Source of the DNA: Flavobacterium sp.
Lineage (GTDB): Bacteria; Bacteroidota; Bacteroidia; Flavobacteriales; Flavobacteriaceae
Reading direction: 5' to 3'
Length of the DNA stretch: 62,509 nucleotides
NCBI RefSeq assembly: GCF_027484945.1
Contig: NZ_JAIXRZ010000025.1
Location: 1 to 62,509 of the forward strand
The position numbers and the translations under genes were made by a program. The notes beneath the pieces were generated by a model that did no database searches, had not been told where the DNA came from, and saw only the letters and a list, made by a program, of their open reading frames with translations. The first letter of the stretch is position 1; each line of letters opens with the position of its first letter. Positions 1 to 8,634 of this stretch are shown piece by piece.

Positions 1-996
1 GGCGGATTTGGGCCTTATATCCCCGTAGAATATGGCGGGGCTGGTTTGGATCAAATTTCCTACGGTTTAATCATGCAAGAAATTGAACGTGGAGACTCGG
101 GTGTTCGATCGACCTCATCGGTACAATCTTCATTAGTAATGTACCCGATTTGGAAATATGGCAATGAAGAACAGCGAATGAAATACCTTCCGAAATTAGC
201 CACTGGTGAAATGATGGGTTGTTTTGGATTGACAGAGCCTGACTTTGGATCAAATCCTGGCGGAATGGTAACCAACTTCAAAGATATGGGCGATCATTAT
301 TTGTTGAATGGTGCCAAAATGTGGATATCCAATGCTCCTTTTGCAGATATTGCTGTCGTTTGGGCAAAAAATGAAGAAGGTCGTATTCACGGTTTAATTG
401 TAGAGCGTGGTATGGAAGGATTTTCCACTCCAGAAACGCACAACAAATGGTCGTTGCGCGCTTCGGCAACAGGCGAATTAATTTTTGACAATGTAAAAGT
501 TCCAAAAGAAAACCTATTACCCAACAAATCGGGATTGGGTGCGCCGCTGGGTTGTTTGGACTCCGCGCGCTATGGAATTGCTTGGGGTGCTATTGGTGCA
601 GCTATGGATTGTTATGATACTGCATTACGGTATGCAAAAGAACGTGTGCAATTCGATAAACCAATTGGTGCTACCCAATTGCAACAAAAAAAATTAGCTG
701 AAATGATTACCGAAATTACCAAAGCACAGTTATTAACTTGGCGTTTGGGAGTATTACGTAACGAAGGGAGAGCAACAACGGCGCAAATTTCGATGGCAAA
801 ACGCAACAATGTTGATATGGCTATTAATATTGCACGCGAAGCACGTCAGATTTTAGGAGGTATGGGTATTACGGGAGAGTATTCTATTATGCGTCACAGT
901 ATGAATTTAGAATCGGTGATTACCTATGAAGGAACCCACGATATTCACTTGTTGATTACAGGTATGGACATTACCGGTTTTTCGGCATTCAAATAA
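1..996 (+). CDS. gcdH: Glutaryl-CoA dehydrogenase, 5'-truncated by window edge
   Basis: An acyl-CoA dehydrogenase-fold flavoenzyme that oxidatively decarboxylates glutaryl-CoA to crotonyl-CoA in lysine/tryptophan breakdown. The frame is open from base 1 (GGFGPYIPVEYGG), so the TTG at 46 is an internal Leu, not a start; 331 residues are present of about 390-400 usual. Seen: an Arg in VRSTSSVQSS (fragment residue 36), equivalent to the substrate-carboxylate-binding Arg of human GCDH; GLTEPDFGSNP; SLRASATGEL; and the catalytic Glu in TYEGTHD (about residue 310). The run of matches to glutaryl-CoA rather than short-chain dehydrogenases makes this substrate likely. It ends at a strong bidirectional terminator shared with the converging metalloprotease gene. 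Confidence 0.93.
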   Translation, partial: GGFGPYIPVEYGGAGLDQISYGLIMQEIERGDSGVRSTSSVQSSLVMYPIWKYGNEEQRMKYLPKLATGEMMGCFGLTEPDFGSNPGGMVTNFKDMGDHYLLNGAKMWISNAPFADIAVVWAKNEEGRIHGLIVERGMEGFSTPETHNKWSLRASATGELIFDNVKVPKENLLPNKSGLGAPLGCLDSARYGIAWGAIGAAMDCYDTALRYAKERVQFDKPIGATQLQQKKLAEMITEITKAQLLTWRLGVLRNEGRATTAQISMAKRNNVDMAINIAREARQILGGMGITGEYSIMRHSMNLESVITYEGTHDIHLLITGMDITGFSAFK

Positions 997-1015
997 CAAA
1001 CAAATGCTTCAATAA

Positions 1016-1046
1016 AAAAATGCTTCACACTTGGTGAAGCATTTTT
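1016..1046. terminator. Bidirectional intrinsic terminator
   Basis: A perfect 13-bp stem (1016-1028 with 1034-1046, loop ACTTG) is flanked by an A-run on the left and a T-run on the right, so it can terminate both the + strand dehydrogenase and the - strand metalloprotease that converge here. Confidence 0.9.
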
Positions 1047-1067
1047 AGTTTTAGGCCTACTGCTTTT

Positions 1068-3596
1068 TTAATTTGGATTTAACGCTTGATCAATTCTTGC
1101 GATTAAATCAGTGATATGGAATTTACTTAAACGATCCGTAGTTGTGGTATTGGCGACCTTTAATTGACTTTTTAACTCAATTAAGTGACCCCGAGCAATC
1201 GAGGGCAAATCGGTATCTACCATTACAATTTTTCTTCCGTTAAAATTGGCCACGGCATTATTATCTAAATTGATGGCATCAATCAATTTTGAAACAAAAG
1301 CTTTTTGTAAATTTCTTCTGTATACATCAATAGGTGCATTTGCTTTTAATTCGGAGAAAATTCCATTTTGCAAATCACTCAACAATTCATCTACGGAGTA
1401 ATTCTCTTTACCTAAAGATGCGGTTTCCATTAAACGAGCCATTCGGTCAAAGGATAACAGACTGGAGAGGGTTCCGACTTGAATTCCTCGAATGAGTTCA
1501 ACGCCTTTATCGGGATAAATTTTTGCCAAGATATTCTGATCTAACAACCAAGTAGGTGTTTTAAATAATTGCTTATTCAAAAAGGCTACAGCTTCATTTT
1601 GAATACTTGAGGGTACCGTTTCGTATTCGTTTCCTTGCATATCATAGGTCTTTGGCGTTTCATATATTCCTCCAACATTTTTCGTAACATGCCCCATATA
1701 CCTTCTAAATTGACCCACCAAAGCATTATACATATCTTCTAATTCTGAATAATCTTCGCCTTTTTCTTTACTCCATTCGATTAGGTTTGGTAAAATTATT
1801 TTTAAATTTTTTATACCATATTCAGAGGCTTTCATGGCATTATCTCCTAAATCTTCGGTTTGATAACGCGGGTCGTAGGGACTACTTTCAGTACCAAACC
1901 AAAGTCTACGATTTTTGTAGGCTTCTTTGGTCATTTCATTGAGTAATGCTTTTTCTTCGTCTTCTGATTTTGCATCATGAAAATAGGAATACCCCCATTT
2001 GATGGCCCATTTATCATAATCGCCAATTCTTGGAAATAAATCGGTTACCCCATCGCCAGGTTGCGCTACATAATTAAATCGGGCATAATCCATAATGGAT
2101 GACGTATGACCGTTCTTCTTTTGAAACCCTGGATCTCTCAACATTTCAACGGGTGTAGCATTACTAGCTCCCATATTATGACGTAAGCCCAACGTATGAC
2201 CCACTTCATGAGCCGCTACAAAACGAATTAATTCGCCCATTAATTTATCGTCAAACTTTTTGTTTCTTGCTTTGGGATCCACAGCGGCAGTTTGAATCAA
2301 ATACCAATCGCGCAGCAGACTCATAATATTATGATACCAGCCTATATGACTTTCCATAATCTCTCCTGTTCTAGGGTCATGAACATTAGGACCATAGGCA
2401 TTCTGAATTTCGGCAGCAAAATAGCGCAACACCGAGAAACGCGCATCCTCTAAACTCATGGTCGGATCATTTTCGGGCCAATATTCTCCGCGAATTGCGT
2501 TTTTCCACCCTGCACCTTCAAAGGCTACTTGCCAATCATCAATACCTTGCTTGATGAATGATTTCCACTTATCGGGTGTTGCCGGGTCTATATAGTATAC
2601 AATTGGTTTTAAAGGCTCTATTAACTCCCCTCTTTTTTGTTTTTGAGCATCTTCTTCATTTTTGGGTTCTAATCGCCATCGCACAGCAAAAATATCGGTA
2701 TCTGCTTTATGTGAATCTTCTTCAAATACTTCATAGCGATTGGCAAAATATCCTACTCTTTTATCAAAAGAACGTTTCCGCATAGGCTTTTCGGGCAACA
2801 AAATAAAGGATGTATTCAACTCCATAGTTACCACGCCCGCCTCTAAACCTGCCGGTAAATCAATACCTATTTTTGGCGCGGGTGATCTTGAAATTTGAGG
2901 CGCCACTGTACTAAATGTTTTTGTGGTTCTAATTTCAGTATTGATAGGAAAACTTTTTACAAATTGAATAAACGATTTATCTTTTTGAAAAGCTTGGATA
3001 CTTAACAACTGCTTTTTGACAGGATCCAAAGAGAAGGTTTGAATATCAGCCTCGAAAGTAGAGGTCATATCAATAACACTTGCTATATTTTCTTTACCCG
3101 CTTCGTCTTTTTTATAAGCTAATATGTCATAAATCCCAATAATTGGATCGGCATTAGAATTTTTTACCGATTTTGTAATCGGCTTATCTTCTTCAGTCGA
3201 CATAATCACATAGGTAATTGAACGCAAAATAATCGTATTGTTTAACCCTTTTTCAAAACGAACTACCTGTCGATTTACTTCTTCACCTCCAAAAATTCCA
3301 CCTCCTGCTGGAGTTTTGGAATATCGTGTGGTCGTCATAATTTCTTTACCAATTAATGCATTCGAAATTTCAAATAAGTATTTATCCGACACTTTATGCA
3401 CATCTATTAATCCTTTTTGTGTGATTGCTGTAGAGTCGATAACTTTTTTGTAGGGCTTTGGTTCTTTCTTAGCCTCAGGCTTTTTAGCTTCTTGTGCTAC
3501 AGGAGGGCTCTGTTTGTCTTTTTTTTGTGCGTAAGATTCTACATTGAAAAAAAGTAAAAACAATAAAAATACGTTGATAGATTTGTTACTCATCAT
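1068..3596 (-). CDS. Exported zinc-dependent metalloprotease (metzincin, DUF5117/DUF4953 type)
   Basis: 842 residues. Two adjacent ATGs (3596 and 3593) precede a signal peptide (hydrophobic core about residues 8-22, then YAQ). The zinc site is H463-E464-VG-H467-TLG-LR-H473, with a Met-turn SIMDY around M502, so all metzincin signatures are intact. The first 350 residues match what is known of the DUF5118/DUF5117 prodomain-like segments, and the C-terminal part the DUF4953 family common in Bacteroidota. No T9SS sorting domain is seen at the C-terminus, so it is probably periplasmic or outer-membrane associated rather than T9SS cargo. Substrate unknown. It is monocistronic and its 5' region faces the DUF3050 gene. 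Confidence 0.9.
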   Translation of the reverse strand: MMSNKSINVFLLFLLFFNVESYAQKKDKQSPPVAQEAKKPEAKKEPKPYKKVIDSTAITQKGLIDVHKVSDKYLFEISNALIGKEIMTTTRYSKTPAGGGIFGGEEVNRQVVRFEKGLNNTIILRSITYVIMSTEEDKPITKSVKNSNADPIIGIYDILAYKKDEAGKENIASVIDMTSTFEADIQTFSLDPVKKQLLSIQAFQKDKSFIQFVKSFPINTEIRTTKTFSTVAPQISRSPAPKIGIDLPAGLEAGVVTMELNTSFILLPEKPMRKRSFDKRVGYFANRYEVFEEDSHKADTDIFAVRWRLEPKNEEDAQKQKRGELIEPLKPIVYYIDPATPDKWKSFIKQGIDDWQVAFEGAGWKNAIRGEYWPENDPTMSLEDARFSVLRYFAAEIQNAYGPNVHDPRTGEIMESHIGWYHNIMSLLRDWYLIQTAAVDPKARNKKFDDKLMGELIRFVAAHEVGHTLGLRHNMGASNATPVEMLRDPGFQKKNGHTSSIMDYARFNYVAQPGDGVTDLFPRIGDYDKWAIKWGYSYFHDAKSEDEEKALLNEMTKEAYKNRRLWFGTESSPYDPRYQTEDLGDNAMKASEYGIKNLKIILPNLIEWSKEKGEDYSELEDMYNALVGQFRRYMGHVTKNVGGIYETPKTYDMQGNEYETVPSSIQNEAVAFLNKQLFKTPTWLLDQNILAKIYPDKGVELIRGIQVGTLSSLLSFDRMARLMETASLGKENYSVDELLSDLQNGIFSELKANAPIDVYRRNLQKAFVSKLIDAINLDNNAVANFNGRKIVMVDTDLPSIARGHLIELKSQLKVANTTTTDRLSKFHITDLIARIDQALNPN

Positions 3597-3776
3597 TTTA
3601 ATTTTTTGTGGTTTTTAAAAATACAATTAAGATCTAATACTAGGGTGTTTTTTAAAAAAATTAACATCCTATTGAATTGATACAACCAAATGCTATTCAT
3701 TTGTGTTTTAGAAAAGGCTCATTTAATTGATTAAAAAAAATCTTTAAAAAAATCAAACAATAAATAAAATTGATTT

Positions 3777-3806
3777 AAAATGCTTCCTTTATTTGGGTAG
3801 CATTTT
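3777..3806. other. Terminator-like hairpin inside a divergent promoter region
   Basis: AAAATGCT (3777-3784) pairs with AGCATTTT (3799-3806) and is followed by T residues. It lies between two divergent genes and abuts the -7 box at 3807, where an ordinary terminator is not expected. Confidence 0.5.
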
Positions 3807-3814
3807 TACTTTTG
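3807..3814 (+). promoter_or_regulatory. -7 box (TAnnTTTG) for the DUF3050 gene
   Basis: TACTTTTG matches the Bacteroidota -7 consensus 15 nt before the ATG at 3830. No convincing -33 TTG is seen at the usual distance. Confidence 0.6.
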
Positions 3815-3829
3815 TGAAAAAATTACGCT

Positions 3830-4612
3830 ATGAATATCCGAGAAATCAACCGCTCGATTCAACCCTTAAAAGATCAGTTGTTACAACATTCTCTTTATGA
3901 GAAAGTTAGAACAATTGATGACTTGCACTGCTTCTTAGAAAATCATGTTTATGCTGTATGGGACTTTATGTCTTTACTAAAAGCGTTGCAACAAAAATTA
4001 ACCTGTACAACAACGCCTTGGTTGCCTATTGGAAATCCAGAAATCCGCTATTTAATTAATGAGATTGTCGTAGCAGAAGAAACCGATTTGGCATTAGATG
4101 GTCGGCGAATGAGTCATTATGAAATGTATTTGGACGCCATGATACAATGTGGCGCAAATGTACTGCCCGTTCAACAATTTCTTACCGCTATTCAAAAAAC
4201 ACAAAATATTTTTGTTTCAATTAACCACGCAGATGTTCACCCTAACGTGCGCGCTTTTTTAGATTTTACATTCCGTATTATTGAAGAAGGAAAACCGCAT
4301 CAAATTGCAGCTGCTTTTACTTTTGGAAGAGAAGATTTGATTCCCAATATGTTTACGGAAATTTTAAAGCGTTTTCAACAAAACTTCCCAGAAACTGATT
4401 TATCGAATCTCATCTATTATTTTGAAAGGCATATTGCTTTAGATGGCGATGAACACGGACCAATGGCAATGCAAATGATTACCGAATTGTGCGAAGATGA
4501 TACCAGTAAATGGAATGAAGTTCTGGAAGTTTCGCAACAAGCTTTGGAAAAACGAATTGGTTTATGGAATGCTATTGAAGCGCAACTCATTCAAAAAGCC
4601 GAACTTGTTTAG
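3830..4612 (+). CDS. DUF3050 family protein, heme-oxygenase-like fold
   Basis: 260 residues, cytosolic (no signal peptide or membrane segment), helical. It matches the DUF3050 family. Conserved-looking acidic/His positions fit a heme-oxygenase-like di-metal or heme pocket: H39 with the following YAVWDF, E83-E84, D90, H96, then E199, H201, D205 and H209 in FERHIALDGDEHG. That spacing resembles the heme-oxygenase-like diiron superfamily, but the metal and reaction are not known from the sequence. A -7 box lies 15 nt upstream. A short GCCCAT/ATGGGC hairpin (4612-4627) overlaps the stop but has no T-run. The next gene, an SGNH lipoprotein 119 bp downstream, may or may not be cotranscribed. Confidence 0.8.
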   Translation: MNIREINRSIQPLKDQLLQHSLYEKVRTIDDLHCFLENHVYAVWDFMSLLKALQQKLTCTTTPWLPIGNPEIRYLINEIVVAEETDLALDGRRMSHYEMYLDAMIQCGANVLPVQQFLTAIQKTQNIFVSINHADVHPNVRAFLDFTFRIIEEGKPHQIAAAFTFGREDLIPNMFTEILKRFQQNFPETDLSNLIYYFERHIALDGDEHGPMAMQMITELCEDDTSKWNEVLEVSQQALEKRIGLWNAIEAQLIQKAELV

Positions 4613-4731
4613 CCCATTTAGATGGGCCACCCCACTTTCAATTGCTAGAATTTCGTGAATACACGTATTTTATTGATTGAAGTCATTTGCTAATCGGACT
4701 ACTCATTTCCGAAGCTTTAAAAAATTAATCG

Positions 4732-5436
4732 ATGAAATCTATTCGCCTTTTGATTGTATGGATTGTTGCGTGTCTTGGCGGAAGCTGTACTTCTGATCAA
4801 AACGCGATGACTTCAGTTGTTGACAATCGAATAATCAAAATTTTAGCGTTGGGCGATAGTTATACCAAAGGGGAATCGGTTTGTAGCTCCTGTAACTTTC
4901 CAACTCAATTACAGGATAGTATCAATTTACGTCGAAAAAACCAACGCACTTCATTGAAAATAGTGGCGCAAACCGGTTGGACGACAACACAATTACAAAA
5001 CGCAATCAGTCAAGGAACGCTAAGCAACAATTATGACTTGGTCACTTTACTGATCGGAGTAAATAATCAATACCAAAACACACCGTTTTCAGTATACCAA
5101 ACGGAATTTCCTAACTTAGTACAAACGGCCATTCAAAAAGCAAACGGAGACAAATCAAAAGTAATTGTAGTGTCGATTCCCGACTATGCCTATACCCCAT
5201 TTGGAAATGGCAATCCCGCTATTAGTACAGCATTACAAACTTACAATCAGTTTGCCGCTGATTATTGTTCACAACAACAAATTAGTTATATATACATCAC
5301 CGATATTACACAATTGGGCTTACAGCAACCGAATTTATTAGCAAATGATGGCTTGCATCCTTCAACTATGGCCTATACCCAATTTGTAACGCGTATCCTA
5401 CCGATAGCCTTAGAAAAATTAGGGATTTCAAATTAG
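4732..5436 (+). CDS. SGNH/GDSL hydrolase lipoprotein
   Basis: 234 residues. The N-terminus is a lipoprotein signal: a hydrophobic stretch from residue 5 ending in IVAC14, with a second possible lipidation Cys at C19. Block I is GDSYT, with nucleophile S43; block III is GVNN; block V is D206-G-L-H209, completing the Ser-His-Asp set of SGNH esterases. Such enzymes deacetylate or cleave esters on carbohydrates or lipids; the substrate cannot be told here. The protein is predicted to be membrane-anchored and exported. It converges with the ferredoxin gene, leaving only 2 bp between the stop codons and no visible terminator. Confidence 0.85.
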   Translation: MKSIRLLIVWIVACLGGSCTSDQNAMTSVVDNRIIKILALGDSYTKGESVCSSCNFPTQLQDSINLRRKNQRTSLKIVAQTGWTTTQLQNAISQGTLSNNYDLVTLLIGVNNQYQNTPFSVYQTEFPNLVQTAIQKANGDKSKVIVVSIPDYAYTPFGNGNPAISTALQTYNQFAADYCSQQQISYIYITDITQLGLQQPNLLANDGLHPSTMAYTQFVTRILPIALEKLGISN

Positions 5437-5438
5437 GA

Positions 5439-5771
5439 TTAAGCAAAGGGGGCCAATTCAATAGCCAAACCGTCGATTTCGGTCGTTAAGTGAATCTGAC
5501 AACCCAAACGGCTATTATCCTTTACATTATAGGCTTCCCAAAGCATGGCTTCTTCATCGGGAGTTTTCTCGGGCAATTCTATATCGTTGAGCACATAACA
5601 TTGACACGAAGCACACATGGCCATTCCGCCGCAAACACCAATAGTTCCTTCAGGCGCTAATTCATAGGCGCGCACCAATTCCATGATGTTCATGTTCATA
5701 TCGGTGGGTGCTTGAACCTCATGGGTTATCCCATCGCGATCGGTAATGGAAATAGTAATATCGGTTGCCAT
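5439..5771 (-). CDS. [2Fe-2S] ferredoxin, adrenodoxin/ISC type
   Basis: 110 residues. Cluster ligands are C47-x5-C53-x2-C56 and C91, the vertebrate/ISC ferredoxin spacing; C58 is an extra cysteine. It would carry single electrons from the adjacent NADPH reductase, whose stop codon lies 3 bp upstream of this start. Together with Nfu and Mrp further upstream in the same orientation, the context points to Fe-S cluster assembly or a biosynthetic reductive step. Confidence 0.92.
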   Translation of the reverse strand: MATDITISITDRDGITHEVQAPTDMNMNIMELVRAYELAPEGTIGVCGGMAMCASCQCYVLNDIELPEKTPDEEAMLWEAYNVKDNSRLGCQIHLTTEIDGLAIELAPFA

Positions 5772-5774
5772 ACT

Positions 5775-6827
5775 TTAATCAATTGCTTTCACCACTGCTT
5801 TTTCGGCTTCTTTACGGGTTCCGTCAAAACCATCTACCCCTGAAACGGTGGTATACTTTAGCACATAGCGTTTTCCTGGATTTAAACGATTGTAAACGCT
5901 TTGACACATCAACGTGGCTTCGTGAAAACCGCACAGAATTAATTTTAATTTGCCGGGGTAGGTATTCACATCCCCAATCGCATAGATACCATCAATATTC
6001 GTTTGGTAATCCAAAGCATTATTGACTTTTATGGCATTTTTTTCGATTTCCAAACCCCAATTGGCGATAGCGCCCAACTTCGGTGTTAGACCAAACAAGG
6101 GGATAAAAAAATCGGTGTCAAGGGATTGTTGTACACCATTGATGTCTAATGTTAACCGTTCGACATGACCGTTTCCTTCGATTGCTATAATTTCGGCGGG
6201 AGTAATCAAGTTGATTTTGCCCATTTTTTTTAATTCTTGTACTTTTTCTACAGAATCCAAAGCACCTCGGAATTCATTTCTACGGTGTACTAAAGTCACC
6301 TCAGAAGCTACGTTAGATAGAAAGATACTCCAATCGAGAGCAGAATCACCTCCACCCGCAATCACAATACGTTTATCGCGGAACAATTCTGGATCTTTCA
6401 CAAAATACTCTACTCCTTTTTCTTCGTAATCGGCGATGTTTTCAATCAAGGGTTTGCGAGGCTCGAAAGTTCCCAATCCGCCAGCAATTGCAATGGCCTT
6501 GGCTTGGTGTTTTGTGCCTTTGTTGGTGGTTACAATAAACGTTCCGTCTTCCAATTTATCAATGGTTTCTGCCGTTTCGCCTAAAGTAAAACCCGGTTGA
6601 AACTGTTTGATTTGTTCCATCAAATTATGAACCAATTCACCCGCCATAACCTCAGGATAACCGGGGATATCAAAAATTGGTTTTTTAGGATAGAGCTCGG
6701 CTAACTGTCCGCCCGGTTGCGGCAATGCATCAATTAAGTGGCATTTTAATTGCAAAAGTCCCGCTTCAAAAACAGCAAAGAGTCCGGTGGGTCCGGCCCC
6801 AATTATTAAAATATCGGTTGTAATCAT
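5775..6827 (-). CDS. Ferredoxin--NADP reductase, thioredoxin-reductase-like (FNR type 2)
   Basis: 350 residues. The FAD-binding GAGPTG sits at residues 10-15, the QPGGQL motif at about 37-42, the NADPH-binding GGGDSA at 158-163, and the second FAD motif AIGDV in the last quarter. The C-x-x-C redox pair of thioredoxin reductases is absent, which places it with YumC-type ferredoxin/flavodoxin-NADP reductases. The ferredoxin 3 bp downstream is the obvious partner. The upstream 210 bp separating it from nfu hold a GC-rich repeat-like island and no clear -7 box. Confidence 0.92.
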   Translation of the reverse strand: MITTDILIIGAGPTGLFAVFEAGLLQLKCHLIDALPQPGGQLAELYPKKPIFDIPGYPEVMAGELVHNLMEQIKQFQPGFTLGETAETIDKLEDGTFIVTTNKGTKHQAKAIAIAGGLGTFEPRKPLIENIADYEEKGVEYFVKDPELFRDKRIVIAGGGDSALDWSIFLSNVASEVTLVHRRNEFRGALDSVEKVQELKKMGKINLITPAEIIAIEGNGHVERLTLDINGVQQSLDTDFFIPLFGLTPKLGAIANWGLEIEKNAIKVNNALDYQTNIDGIYAIGDVNTYPGKLKLILCGFHEATLMCQSVYNRLNPGKRYVLKYTTVSGVDGFDGTRKEAEKAVVKAID

Positions 6828-6889
6828 TTTTCGTTATTGTGTTTATAAGTCGGACCCAAAATTCGTCCAACTTCCAGAATCATTTGATG

Positions 6890-7035
6890 ATAATTGTCAC
6901 GTCTGGCGAAGACTGCGCGAGGGATTGCGGCATTGTTTGAGCGCGCCCTTTTGGACGCGAGTGCCAAAAGCCCGACCCCGATGGTTGCAAATGATAAACA
7001 CCTATCTAATCCATCGTGGGGCGCGCCCAAATATG
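6890..7035. repeat. GC-rich intergenic island with hairpin potential
   Basis: A GC-rich patch in an AT-rich genome, filling the space between fnr and nfu. It can fold: GGCA (6929-6932) with TGCC (6962-6965), enclosing CGCG (6942-6945) with CGCG (6956-6959). It contains GCGCGCCC twice (about 6941 and 7020). It resembles the other GC-rich intergenic elements at 8635 and 47309 only loosely (a CCCCGATGG-like block), so family membership is uncertain. Confidence 0.4.
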
Positions 7036-7037
7036 TT

Positions 7038-7277
7038 TTATTGAATATTTTCAACCGTTTCAATTTGTGGAGCATAGCGTTTAATTGTAGTTTCTACTCC
7101 TGCTTTGAGCGTCATTTGATTCACACTACAACCGATGCATGCCCCTTCAAAACGCACTTTCACGTGTTTGTCTTCCTCAATAGCAACCAGTTTGATATCA
7201 CCACCATCTGAATTTAAAAAAGGGCGAATCTCTTCTAGCGCTTTTTCAATATTTTCAATTAATTGATCCTGACTCAT
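7038..7277 (-). CDS. Nfu-type Fe-S scaffold/carrier (NifU C-terminal domain)
   Basis: 79 residues, a stand-alone NifU C-terminal domain. The cluster-binding pair is C47-I-G-C50, inside the canonical GACIGCSVNQMTLK block; FLNSDGGDI near residues 20-27 is also conserved. It would hold a labile [4Fe-4S] cluster as a homodimer and hand it to apo-proteins. It lies 57 bp downstream of mrp, almost certainly in the same transcript. Confidence 0.93.
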   Translation of the reverse strand: MSQDQLIENIEKALEEIRPFLNSDGGDIKLVAIEEDKHVKVRFEGACIGCSVNQMTLKAGVETTIKRYAPQIETVENIQ

Positions 7278-7334
7278 GTCCTCATTATATTAATAAACCG
7301 AAGGGCAGCAACAACTGCTCCAACGACGCATTGT

Positions 7335-8465
7335 TTAGTTTTTTTTCACGGCTGAACATCCCGCCATTGTGGTAATTTTGATCGCTTCAGTAGGCGGTAA
7401 ATGTTCGTTGCGATTGACCACTTCGCGCACCACATTACGTGCAACTTCTTCGTATATTTTTTCCAATGGTGAAGCCGTTTGTAAGGCTGCAGGACGACCA
7501 AAATCGCCAGCTTCTCGAATACTTTGCACCAACGGAACTTCTCCCAAGAACGGCACTTGTAAGTCGGAAGCTAAGTTTTTAGCGCCCTCTTTTCCGAAGA
7601 TATAGTATTTGTTGTTTGGCAATTCTTCGGGGGTGAAATAGGCCATATTTTCAATAATTCCTAGTACTGGAACATTGATTGATTCCGATTGAAACATAGC
7701 GACACCTTTGCGGGCATCGGCTAATGCGACTTGTTGGGGAGTACTCACGACCACAGCCCCTGTAATTGGTAGCGATTGCATAATCGAAAGGTGAATATCA
7801 CCTGTTCCAGGAGGCAAATCGATGAGCATAAAATCCAACTCGCCCCAAGCAGCATCAAAAATCATCTGATTCAAGGCCTTGGCGGCCATCGGACCACGCC
7901 AGATTACCGCCTGACTTGGCGAAGTAAAGAATCCAATAGATAACAGTTTGATTTCATAGCTTTCAATGGGCTTCATTTTTGATTTTCCCTCCACTTCGAC
8001 TGAGATAGGTTTTTCCGTTTCTACATCAAACATGATGGGCATGGAAGGACCATAAATATCGGCATCCAACACTCCAACTTTAAAACCCATTTTGGCTAAA
8101 GTTACCGCTAAATTGGCGGTTGTAGTTGATTTTCCAACACCGCCTTTACCCGATGCTACAGCAATAATAGTGCGTATACCCGGAATCGGTTGGCCTTTAA
8201 TTTCATTCTTTTCAGGAGCTTCTACTTTAATGTTTACCTTCACTGTAGCGTCTGGCGAAAACTGTTCGTGAATTAATTTACGAATGTCGTCTTCCGCGCG
8301 TTTTTTAATGTGCATTGCAGGTGTGGTTAAAACCAGGTCAATTACTACCTCATCACCAAAGGTCATCACATTTTTCACGGCACCACTTTCTACCATATTT
8401 TTACCCTCTCCAGCAATCGATATCGACTCGAGTGCTTTGAGGATTTCTTTACGATCTAATTTCAT
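7335..8465 (-). CDS. mrp: Mrp/ApbC-family Fe-S carrier P-loop ATPase
   Basis: 376 residues from the ATG at 8465. A longer frame reaches 8501, but its extra 12 codons overlap a -7 promoter box at 8491-8498, so the shorter start is preferred. The N-terminal ~85 residues form a MIP18/DUF59 domain; then come the deviant Walker A GKGGVGKS (106-113) and DLPPGTGD. Known Mrp/Nbp35 proteins bind a bridging [4Fe-4S] cluster through C-x-x-C near residue 270-290. Here that place reads ENMAYFTPEELPNNKYY, with no cysteine; the only late Cys is in MAGCS at the tail. It heads an operon with nfu. Confidence 0.92.
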   Translation of the reverse strand: MKLDRKEILKALESISIAGEGKNMVESGAVKNVMTFGDEVVIDLVLTTPAMHIKKRAEDDIRKLIHEQFSPDATVKVNIKVEAPEKNEIKGQPIPGIRTIIAVASGKGGVGKSTTTANLAVTLAKMGFKVGVLDADIYGPSMPIMFDVETEKPISVEVEGKSKMKPIESYEIKLLSIGFFTSPSQAVIWRGPMAAKALNQMIFDAAWGELDFMLIDLPPGTGDIHLSIMQSLPITGAVVVSTPQQVALADARKGVAMFQSESINVPVLGIIENMAYFTPEELPNNKYYIFGKEGAKNLASDLQVPFLGEVPLVQSIREAGDFGRPAALQTASPLEKIYEEVARNVVREVVNRNEHLPPTEAIKITTMAGCSAVKKN

Positions 8466-8490
8466 TTTTATTAAGACTGATTTTAGATTG

Positions 8491-8498
8491 CAAAGATA
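8491..8498 (-). promoter_or_regulatory. -7 box for mrp-nfu
   Basis: On the minus strand this reads TATCTTTG, a full TAnnTTTG match, about 25 nt upstream of the chosen ATG. It decides against the longer start at 8501. Confidence 0.7.
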
Positions 8499-8634
8499 CA
8501 AGGAATTAGAGAGAAACGACCGTTAAAAAATTGAAAATATTTAGCATTAAACAGGCAATAGCAAACGATTGTGCGGTTGATTTTTGGAGCATAATGCCTT
8601 TGCGTTAATCCAAGACACACCCGTTCTTTGTTGC

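Noticed and set aside
46..996. TTG at 46 as start of the acyl-CoA dehydrogenase
   Set aside because: The frame is open and homologous back to base 1 (PVEYGGAGLDQ), so the gene is cut by the window edge.
6894..7211. + strand frame across the fnr-nfu gap
   Set aside because: It runs antisense through nfu and through a GC-rich hairpin island; no protein-like features.
8466..8501. Twelve-residue N-terminal extension of Mrp
   Set aside because: Overlaps a full -7 box (8491-8498) and lacks similarity to Mrp N-termini.
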